Source: Granulosicoccaceae bacterium
Lineage (GTDB): Bacteria; Pseudomonadota; Gammaproteobacteria; DAOVJZ01
DNA length: 5,177 bases
Direction: 5' to 3'
Assembly: GCA_030632035.1 (NCBI GenBank)
Contig: DAOVJZ010000131.1
Span: forward strand, 1-5,177
The notes below the pieces were generated by a model. The model did no database searches. It was not told the origin of the DNA and saw nothing but the letters and a program-made list of their open reading frames with translations. This document shows, one piece after another, positions 1 to 5,177 of this stretch. Within the stretch, counting starts at the first letter, position 1, and each line of letters begins with the position of its first letter. A program made the position numbers and the translations under genes.

Positions 1-2013
1 ACTGTTCGTTTTGCAGATAGCGATTTTTTTGTTTGTTCTGAGCATCTAAATGAAATTGGAGAACATTATTTACTAACCCGAACTGATGCCAACAATAATG
101 TCACTTCATACTATGACCCTTACAGTTTCACACCACAACTTGATGACTATGACATCCATTTATTCGCTGAAGGCAAACATCTACATATTTACAGGATCCT
201 TGGCGCACACCCTAAATCTATAAATGGGATTGATGGTGTTTTGTTCGCAGCCTGGGCACCGAATGCCGCACGAGTTAGTGTTATTGGTGATTTTAATGAG
301 TGGGATGGCCGACGACACCCCATGCGCTCACGAGTCGGCAGTGGCATCTGGGAATTATTCATTCCTGGACTCAAGGATGGAACCCTCTACAAGTTTGAAA
401 TCCGCAACCGGGATTCCGGCCTCATCCAGTCTAAATCTGACCCTTATGCTCAACAACTTGAGATACGCCCACGTACTGCTTCGGTGGCAAGAAACACTTC
501 CGAATTTAAATGGCAGGATAAACAGTGGATTCAAGCCAGAGAAAACCATGACTGGCTGCATGAGCCTCTTTCTATCTATGAATGTCACCTGGGTTCCTGG
601 CAACGTGATGAGAATAACAAGTTCCTAAATTACAGGGAACTTGCGCATCAACTGGTTGACTATATCAAAGAGACCGGATTTACCCATATTGAACTGCTAC
701 CCATAACAGAACATCCACTTGATGCCTCCTGGGGTTACCAGACTACCGGATATTTTGCACCAACAAGCCGTTTTGGCACAGCTGACGATTTTCGTTATTT
801 TGTTAATTACTGCCATGAGCATGGTATAGGCGTTTTACTCGACTGGGTTCCTGCCCACTTCCCCAAGGATGCGCACGGCCTGGCACGTTTTGATGGCAGT
901 GCGCTCTATGAACATGAAGATCCCCGGCGTGGGGAACATCGAGACTGGGGTACATTGATTTATAACTACGGCCGCAATGAAGTTAAAAACTTCCTGATTG
1001 CGAGCGCAGTGTTCTGGATAGAGGAATGCCATATAGATGGTTTACGCGTCGATGCAGTTGCGTCAATGCTATACCTAGATTATTCCCGTGAAGAACACGA
1101 CTGGATACCCAATCAACATGGTGGTAATGAAAATATTGAAGCCATCGAATTTCTACGCGAATTAAATATCGTAACGCATACTCATTTCCCTGGCACCATG
1201 ATCATGGCGGAAGAATCAACTGCCTGGCCACAGGTTACTCGACCCACCGATGTTGGTGGCCTTGGTTTCAGTATGAAATGGAACATGGGCTGGATGCATG
1301 ACTCACTGCATTATTTTGCCAATGATCCTGTACATCGTCATTATCACCATGATCAATTAACGTTCGGTTTGTTATACCTGTTTAGTGAAAATTTCATTTT
1401 ACCTTTTTCACATGATGAAGTTGTACATGGCAAAGGTTCTATGTTGAATAAAATGCCGGGCGATGAATGGCAACGCTTTGCCAACCTGCGTCTACTGTAT
1501 ACGTATATGTTCACCTATCCGGGTAAAAAACTGCTTTTCATGGGCTGCGAATTTGCGCAGGGCGATGAATGGAATCACGATAAAATACTGGACTGGTATG
1601 TATTGCAATACCCTCATCATGCAGGAATAAAGAAACTGGTTAGTGATCTAAATAGCTTGTATGTTCAGCAGGATGCCTTGCACAAATATGATTTTGAACC
1701 GCAGGGATTCGAATGGATTGATTGCCAGGATTCTAATCAGTCTATTTTATCCTATGAGAGAATGGCAGAAAATGAATCGGTCATAATTGTACTTAATTTT
1801 ACACCTGTAATCCGAGAAAATTATCGTATTGGTGTTCCAGAATTGGGGAACTATGAAATTATTTTCAATTCCGATTCAGAATATTACTCTGGAAGCAATA
1901 CAGGCAGTCATGCGGTCATCCAGGCTGAGGAAATTGCGTGGATGAATCGCCAGACCTCGATAAATTTAACTCTTCCGCCACTCGCTGGCCTGGTTATTAA
2001 AAGGAAATCATGA
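1..2013 (+). CDS. glgB: 1,4-alpha-glucan branching enzyme (GH13), 5' end outside the window
   Basis: Cytoplasmic enzyme that cuts alpha-1,4 glucan chains and re-attaches them by alpha-1,6 links to form glycogen branches. The frame is open from base 1, so the TTG at 241 is internal and the true start lies upstream. 670 residues are visible against about 730 in the family. Partial residues 1-75 resemble the N-terminal module (YDPY, LGAHP); about 80-170 form the CBM48-like beta-sandwich (FAAWAPNAARVSVIGDFNEWDGRRHPM); then the GH13 barrel and a C-terminal beta domain ending LAGLVIKRKS. Catalytic signatures are intact: DWVPAHF (Asp at 841), GLRVDAVAS (nucleophile Asp at 1051), MAEEST (acid/base Glu at 1210) and FSHDEVVHGK (Asp at 1414). 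Spacing among the last three (53 and 121 residues) equals that of E. coli Asp405, Glu458 and Asp526, as recalled. It is co-transcribed with glgA, whose start overlaps this stop. Nothing suggests decay. Confidence 0.97.
   Translation, partial: TVRFADSDFFVCSEHLNEIGEHYLLTRTDANNNVTSYYDPYSFTPQLDDYDIHLFAEGKHLHIYRILGAHPKSINGIDGVLFAAWAPNAARVSVIGDFNEWDGRRHPMRSRVGSGIWELFIPGLKDGTLYKFEIRNRDSGLIQSKSDPYAQQLEIRPRTASVARNTSEFKWQDKQWIQARENHDWLHEPLSIYECHLGSWQRDENNKFLNYRELAHQLVDYIKETGFTHIELLPITEHPLDASWGYQTTGYFAPTSRFGTADDFRYFVNYCHEHGIGVLLDWVPAHFPKDAHGLARFDGSALYEHEDPRRGEHRDWGTLIYNYGRNEVKNFLIASAVFWIEECHIDGLRVDAVASMLYLDYSREEHDWIPNQHGGNENIEAIEFLRELNIVTHTHFPGTMIMAEESTAWPQVTRPTDVGGLGFSMKWNMGWMHDSLHYFANDPVHRHYHHDQLTFGLLYLFSENFILPFSHDEVVHGKGSMLNKMPGDEWQRFANLRLLYTYMFTYPGKKLLFMGCEFAQGDEWNHDKILDWYVLQYPHHAGIKKLVSDLNSLYVQQDALHKYDFEPQGFEWIDCQDSNQSILSYERMAENESVIIVLNFTPVIRENYRIGVPELGNYEIIFNSDSEYYSGSNTGSHAVIQAEEIAWMNRQTSINLTLPPLAGLVIKRKS
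2001..2013 (+). promoter_or_regulatory. glgA ribosome binding site and ATGA stop/start overlap
   Basis: AAGGA at 2001-2005 lies 4 bases before the glgA ATG at 2010, inside the last glgB codons. The ATG shares 4 bases with the glgB stop (ATGA, 2010-2013). This fixes the glgA start and suggests translational coupling, so the two enzymes are probably made in a linked ratio. Confidence 0.8.
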
Positions 2014-3458
2014 GTAAAGTTCTCTATATCAGCAGCGAAGCTTTCCCGCTTATCAAAACAGGGGGATTGGGTGATGTTGCTGGAAGTTTGCCTATTGCAT
2101 TGCTAAAAAAGTCACAAGATGTGCGTTTATTGTTACCTGCCTATCCTGAAGTACTTAATAAAATTACTAAAATAAAAAAGCTCGCAATAACATCGTACTA
2201 CGATCTACCAGTAGAAATCGTAGAAACACGTCTTCCCGGAAGCAATGTTATTGTCTGGCTGGTTGATTGCCCTGCTGTATTTGACCGGCCAGGTGGGCCT
2301 TATACCGATAATCATGGGCAACCATGGGATGACATTGCACTTCGCTTTGCTATTTTATGCCATGCTGCTGTAGATATTGCCTTAAATAACCTTCAGCTAA
2401 ACTGGCAGCCGGATGTTGTACATTGCAACGACTGGCAATCCGGCCTGGTTCCTGCCCTATTGAGCCTTCATTCCAAAAGACCAGCTACTGTTTTCACTAT
2501 TCATAATCTTGCCTATCAGGGAATATTCAAACAACAGACCTTTACTGATTTACATCTTCCAATTGAACTATGGCATATGGATGGCCTTGAATATTATGGC
2601 CAGCTCTCCTTTATGAAGGGTGGTCTCGCATATGCGGATAAAATTACCACGGTGAGTCCCAACTATGCCCGGGAAATTCTTGAGCCTGAATTTAGTTTTG
2701 GGTTTGATGGCTTATTAAAACAACGGGCTGCAGATATTTCCGGGATTATAAATGGTATTGATGAGAAATACTGGAATCCAGGCACTGACAAATATCTGGA
2801 ACATAAATATAACCGACGTTCGTTAAATAAAAAAGTACGCAATAAAACTGCTTTGCAAAAAGAGTTATCGTTACCTGTTGATGATTCAATACCTATGATT
2901 GGTATGGTCAGTCGCCTGGTTGAACAAAAAGGCCTGGAAATAATTTTGCCTAGCCTGGAAACATTATTAGCCATGCCGCTACAAATCGTCATACTTGGGA
3001 CAGGTGAAACTCATTATGAAATCCTGTTAAGTGAATACGCTCATAAGCATCCAGAACGCCTTAAAGTTATCATTGGTTATAATGAACCACTTGCACACCG
3101 CATTGAGGCTGCCAGTGATATGTATTTAATGCCATCCACATTTGAACCTTGCGGTCTCAACCAGCTATATAGCTTGCGCTATGGAACTTTACCTATCGTC
3201 AATAATGTTGGGGGGCTTGCGGATACCGTTATCAATTCCAGCGAAGAAAATATTAATAATGGCACAGCCAATGGATTTGTGCTTAAGCAGCAATCTACAA
3301 CATCACTTTTAGCCACGATACAACGCGCGCTGACTTTATATCAAAAACCAGAAATATGGCGACAACTTCAAACTAATGCCATGAGTGGCAGCTTTTCATG
3401 GCAAACCAGCGCTGAACACTATGTCAACTTATACCAACAAGCACTGAATGAACTATGA
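2010..3458 (+). CDS. glgA: Glycogen synthase (ADP-glucose type, GT5)
   Basis: Transfers glucose from a nucleotide sugar, normally ADP-glucose, to the non-reducing end of an alpha-1,4 glucan in the cytoplasm. It has 482 residues, near E. coli GlgA (477), and looks complete. The GT-B fold is evident. The N-terminal starch-synthase domain has KTGGLGDVAG (Lys16, the classic ADP-glucose-binding motif), VVHCNDWQSGLVPALL at 137-152 and TIHNLAYQG with His165. The C-terminal glycosyltransferase domain has MVSRLVEQKGLEI (Arg302, Lys307, phosphate contacts in the family) and STFEPCGLNQLYSLRYGTLPIV with Glu379. The usual RRTGGLADT segment reads NNVGGLADT here, a conservative change in a variable stretch. 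The start is set by the ATGA overlap with glgB and an AAGGA site. The gene ends 25 bases before the convergent SAP-like gene. ADP-glucose specificity is inferred from family; no glgC is in view. Confidence 0.97.
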   Translation: MSKVLYISSEAFPLIKTGGLGDVAGSLPIALLKKSQDVRLLLPAYPEVLNKITKIKKLAITSYYDLPVEIVETRLPGSNVIVWLVDCPAVFDRPGGPYTDNHGQPWDDIALRFAILCHAAVDIALNNLQLNWQPDVVHCNDWQSGLVPALLSLHSKRPATVFTIHNLAYQGIFKQQTFTDLHLPIELWHMDGLEYYGQLSFMKGGLAYADKITTVSPNYAREILEPEFSFGFDGLLKQRAADISGIINGIDEKYWNPGTDKYLEHKYNRRSLNKKVRNKTALQKELSLPVDDSIPMIGMVSRLVEQKGLEIILPSLETLLAMPLQIVILGTGETHYEILLSEYAHKHPERLKVIIGYNEPLAHRIEAASDMYLMPSTFEPCGLNQLYSLRYGTLPIVNNVGGLADTVINSSEENINNGTANGFVLKQQSTTSLLATIQRALTLYQKPEIWRQLQTNAMSGSFSWQTSAEHYVNLYQQALNEL

Positions 3459-3476
3459 TTCCTGTCATGAATAGCT

Positions 3477-3501
3477 ATAGTGACTAACTATGTAATTTTT
3501 T
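3477..3501 (+). terminator. Possible weak terminator after glgA
   Basis: ATAGT (3477-3481) and ACTAT (3487-3491) form a perfect 5-bp stem, plus one possible G-T pair, around a 5-base loop. A run of six T follows at 3496-3501. The position, 18 bases past the glgA stop and at the convergent junction, suits a + strand terminator. The stem is short and AT-rich, and four bases separate it from the T run, so it may be chance or inefficient. It overlaps the last codons of the opposing gene. Confidence 0.25.
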
Positions 3502-3687
3502 AGCCGCAGCAAAACAGTCATCACGCCAACTACATTCCAGCTGATCACATTCTCCATTATCTGCTGAGGCAAAACAGTTAAAATTACCTTCAGCTGTCTG
3601 AATAGCCTGAATCAGTTCTACCTTGCTCGCACGCGAGGCTTTGACACCATAATCCCTGGCCAGCCCTCGTATTTCCTGCATGTCCAT
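3484..3687 (-). CDS. Small SAP/Rho-N-like domain protein with four cysteines
   Basis: A 67-residue, apparently complete protein, probably cytoplasmic, with no signal peptide or membrane segment. Residues 1-34 fit the helix-extended-helix pattern of SAP or Rho N-terminal domains: MQEIRGLARDYGVKA, then KVELIQAIQTAEG. Such folds often bind nucleic acid. Residues 35-67 hold Cys38, Cys47, Cys52 and Cys58 (spacing C-x8-C-x4-C-x5-C) with FNCFASADNGECDQLEC and a final SWRDDCFAAAKKL. I recall similar short SAP-plus-cysteine proteins in other proteobacteria, but their function is not established to my knowledge. Metal binding or disulfides are possible inferences only. The first ATG (3687) is chosen because AAGGAG lies 7 bases upstream; the second (codon 3) would be 13 bases away. 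It is 227 bases downstream of pgl on the same strand, and may have its own promoter or receive read-through from zwf-pgl. Confidence 0.85.
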   Translation of the reverse strand: MDMQEIRGLARDYGVKASRASKVELIQAIQTAEGNFNCFASADNGECDQLECSWRDDCFAAAKKLHS

Positions 3688-3694
3688 GAAAATA

Positions 3695-3700
3695 CTCCTT
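3695..3700 (-). promoter_or_regulatory. Strong ribosome binding site of the SAP-like gene
   Basis: The - strand reads AAGGAG followed by 7 bases and ATG. It is the best Shine-Dalgarno match in the window and decides the start at 3687 over the ATG two codons later. It also supports the small reading frame as a real, well-translated gene. Confidence 0.8.
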
Positions 3701-3826
3701 GTAAATAGATTGTTTGATACCTAATGAGAAAGAAGGCAAAAAAACGCGCCATACAATACATCCATAGATAAATCTTAGTAAAACAACCAGTTAACTATCT
3801 GGAAAATATATCTGACTTAGCGCACC

Positions 3827-3859
3827 GCACTATAGATGAGCATGCGTATAGTATAGTGC
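3827..3859. repeat. 8-bp inverted repeat, possible operator
   Basis: GCACTATA (3827-3834) and its exact reverse complement TATAGTGC (3852-3859) are separated by 17 bases, with the palindrome GCATGC (3840-3845) almost at the centre. One arm overlaps the candidate -10 element and the other lies just downstream of the predicted transcription start, a layout typical of repressor sites. The arms are perfect, but no regulator is identified. Confidence 0.5.
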
Positions 3860-3877
3860 ACAAAATGAGGTGGTAAA
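3850..3877 (-). promoter_or_regulatory. Candidate sigma70-type promoter for the SAP-like gene
   Basis: On the - strand TTTACC (3872-3877, 4 of 6 matches to TTGACA) is followed by 16 bases and TATACT (3850-3855, 5 of 6 matches to TATAAT). Transcription would begin near 3843, giving a leader of about 155 bases. It is the best pair I found by eye in this gap. In AT-rich DNA such matches arise by chance, so this is tentative. Confidence 0.3.
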
Positions 3878-3914
3878 CTTTTCTGAGACTCGTTATCTAT
3901 CTATGAGCTAATTT

Positions 3915-4586
3915 TTACGGTGTGCTCGCTGATACAGCCGCTTTATCAACATACCAGTTAATATCACCCAGACTGTTAATGGGTAACAACTCTCCTTTCT
4001 TAATTCGAGTAATGACATCAGCTTTTCCGAAACCACCAGTTAACACCATTCGACATACTGCTTTACGTAATGTTTCCATACTTAACGATACTCGCTCAGA
4101 TGGCATCTTAGGTGAGTTTTTGACAGGAATCACCGAACGCGAATCATGCAGCGCTTCATTGTCCGGAAATAAACTTGCGGTATGGCCATCCTCCCCCATA
4201 CCAAGAAAAGCAATATCAAAAGATTCTACAGCACTGATAACTTCACGATAAACTTTAGCCGCCTCCTCCGCCCCGAGTTCTGCAGGAATACGGTGAATAA
4301 TTGTATTTGGGATTTTTGACCATAAATTATTCTGTAACATAACGTCATTTCGATCTGCATGACCTGATGGATAACAGCGCTCATCCCCCAGATACCATTG
4401 AACCTGATTCCAGGGTAACTTTTTATTTGCCAGATAAGTCAAACACTGTGCCGGTGTATTGCCTCCTGGCAATATTACATGGCATACACCCTTTTTCTTA
4501 ATGCTAGCTTCAATCTTCTCAGCAATGAAATCCGCTGCAGCTTTTGAAGCATCATCAAATTCACTGTAAACAAACCATTCATGCAT
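3915..4586 (-). CDS. pgl: 6-phosphogluconolactonase (DevB/SOL type)
   Basis: Hydrolyses 6-phospho-D-glucono-1,5-lactone, the Zwf product, to 6-phosphogluconate in the cytoplasm (oxidative pentose phosphate and Entner-Doudoroff entry). It has 223 residues, close to the usual length for bacterial proteins of this family. Diagnostic motifs in order: LPGGNTP at 39-45 (the family's S/P-GG-x-TP phosphate loop), YLGDERCYPSGHADRN at 65-80, GMGEDGHTASLFP at 129-141 with the likely catalytic His135, and SPKMPSERVSLSMETL at 158-173 with Arg165. The C-terminus LPINSLGDINWYVDKAA also fits. The ATG at 4586 is 5 bases past the zwf stop. The only Shine-Dalgarno-like element is GAG at 4596-4598, 9 bases upstream, so translation is probably coupled to zwf. 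No frameshift or missing motif is seen. Confidence 0.96.
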   Translation of the reverse strand: MHEWFVYSEFDDASKAAADFIAEKIEASIKKKGVCHVILPGGNTPAQCLTYLANKKLPWNQVQWYLGDERCYPSGHADRNDVMLQNNLWSKIPNTIIHRIPAELGAEEAAKVYREVISAVESFDIAFLGMGEDGHTASLFPDNEALHDSRSVIPVKNSPKMPSERVSLSMETLRKAVCRMVLTGGFGKADVITRIKKGELLPINSLGDINWYVDKAAVSASTP

Positions 4587-4591
4587 TTTAA

Positions 4592-5177
4592 TTAACTCGG
4601 TTTTTTCCAGCTACCCTCGCAGTCCTCGAATAGTGTATCCATACCGGGAATATCCCAGGTACCTGAGCGGTATCGCTCTATAGAGATGCGGTCTTTCCAG
4701 GCATTTAAGATTGGCTCAATAATCGACCAGGATTCCTCAACCTCGTCAGCGCGAGAAAATAAGGTGGCATCACCAGTGATAACATCATGTAATAACACTT
4801 CATAAGCATCTGAAACATCTTCACCATTTTCCGAATAAGGCGCACGCATCACCATCCGTTGTGTATCGGTTGTCAGGCCTGGCATCTTTGCATTCATACG
4901 CATATCAATCCCTTCATCGGGATGCACACGAAACACCAGTGAATTGGCTGAAGGTGGAGTAGCATGAGCATCGAACAAATTAAACGGTGGTTTACGGAAA
5001 CGAATAACAATTTCAGATACGCGTTTAGGAAGTCGTTGTCCAGTCCAGAGAATAAATTGAACGCCCTGCCAACGCCAATTATTAATATATAAGCGTACGG
5101 CGGCAAATGTTTCGGTGACTGAATCCGCTGATACCCCATCCTCTGCTACATAAGCCTTTATCTTTTCATTGCTGGCA
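4592..5177 (-). CDS. zwf: Glucose-6-phosphate 1-dehydrogenase, C-terminal part only
   Basis: Oxidizes glucose 6-phosphate to 6-phosphogluconolactone with NAD(P)+ as acceptor. The last 194 codons are visible, about 40% of a usual 490-residue protein; the frame is open to the window edge, so the start and the N-terminal Rossmann domain, including the catalytic His, lie outside. The TTG at 4978 is internal. Visible landmarks of the C-terminal domain are ETFAAVRLYINNWRWQGVQF, WTGQRLPKRVSEIVIRF, FRVHPDEGIDMRMNAKMPG, DAYEVLLHDVITGDATLFSRADEVEESW and a final YRSGTWDIPGMDTLF. Two usual substrate-contact positions differ: the RTGK lysine is Gln (5036-5038) and the QPDEG glutamine is His (4922-4924). 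The Arg five residues after the first (5021-5023) is kept. Upstream of pgl by 5 bases, in one operon. Catalytic competence cannot be judged from this part. Confidence 0.95.
   Translation of the reverse strand, partial: ASNEKIKAYVAEDGVSADSVTETFAAVRLYINNWRWQGVQFILWTGQRLPKRVSEIVIRFRKPPFNLFDAHATPPSANSLVFRVHPDEGIDMRMNAKMPGLTTDTQRMVMRAPYSENGEDVSDAYEVLLHDVITGDATLFSRADEVEESWSIIEPILNAWKDRISIERYRSGTWDIPGMDTLFEDCEGSWKKPS

Larger units (their letters stand above)
3688..3914. other. Noncoding gap between pgl and the SAP-like gene
   Basis: 227 AT-rich bases with no supportable gene on either strand and no tRNA-like fold. It holds the SAP-like gene's ribosome binding site, one candidate - strand promoter and an inverted repeat, each listed separately. 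No convincing intrinsic terminator follows pgl. The - strand T run at 3738-3744 is preceded by GGCGCG but has no matching stem. The gap is long compared with the other spacings here (5 and 25 bases, or overlapping). Confidence 0.7.

Noticed and set aside
241..243. TTG as the glgB start
   Set aside because: The frame is open back to base 1 and the upstream translation (YDPY, LGAHP and neighbours) matches the N-terminal region of branching enzymes, so the gene is cut by the window edge rather than starting here.
2663..2992. 109-residue - strand open frame inside glgA
   Set aside because: It is antisense to a well-conserved coding region, has no recognisable motif and its composition fits a shadow frame. 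The same holds for the other overlapping frames within glgB, pgl and zwf.
3192..3240. NNVGGL replacing RRTGGL in GlgA as a sign of altered function
   Set aside because: All key substrate-contact motifs are intact, and Val at this site is, as I recall, also seen in other starch/glycogen synthases (HAVGGL types).
3738..3750. Intrinsic terminator for pgl (GGCGCG then seven T on the - strand)
   Set aside because: No GC-rich complementary arm lies upstream; only a 3-bp GGC/GCC pairing around the T run is possible.
3764..3900. Inverted pair ATAGATAA / TTATCTAT about 120 bases apart
   Set aside because: It is an 8-base, low-complexity AT-rich match at long distance, readily expected by chance in this gap.
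4976..4978. TTG as the start of a separate 128-residue protein
   Set aside because: The frame continues to the right window edge with clear G6PDH motifs, so this is an internal codon of zwf.

Overview
The window looks like ordinary chromosomal central-carbon sequence from a bacterium, most likely a moderately AT-rich gammaproteobacterium. This rests on protein motif style, dense packing, ATGA-type overlaps and Shine-Dalgarno sites; genus cannot be read from it. A glycogen-synthesizing autotroph or methylotroph-like lifestyle is a guess from gene content only. There are no RNA genes, insertion sequences, CRISPR arrays, attachment sites or phage genes that I can support.

Layout: the left 3.5 kb on the + strand is the end of a glycogen biosynthesis operon. 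It holds glgB (branching enzyme, cut by the left window edge) and glgA (glycogen synthase), whose stop and start codons overlap by 4 bases. The right 1.6 kb on the - strand is the end of an oxidative pentose phosphate operon: zwf (glucose-6-phosphate dehydrogenase, cut by the right edge), then pgl (6-phosphogluconolactonase) after a 5-base gap. Between the converging blocks lies a 67-codon - strand gene for a small SAP/Rho-N-like protein with four cysteines. It has its own strong ribosome binding site and a 227-base upstream region with a candidate promoter and an 8-bp inverted repeat.

How they work together: both blocks act on the hexose-phosphate pool. GlgA and GlgB store glucose units as branched alpha-glucan. 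Zwf and Pgl oxidize glucose 6-phosphate to 6-phosphogluconate with reducing power released. The blocks converge, so they are separate transcription units that could be regulated oppositely.

I find no clearly novel system. The points most worth a second look are two substitutions at normally substrate-binding positions of Zwf, the small cysteine-bearing SAP-like protein, and the inverted repeat that overlaps that gene's candidate -10 element.
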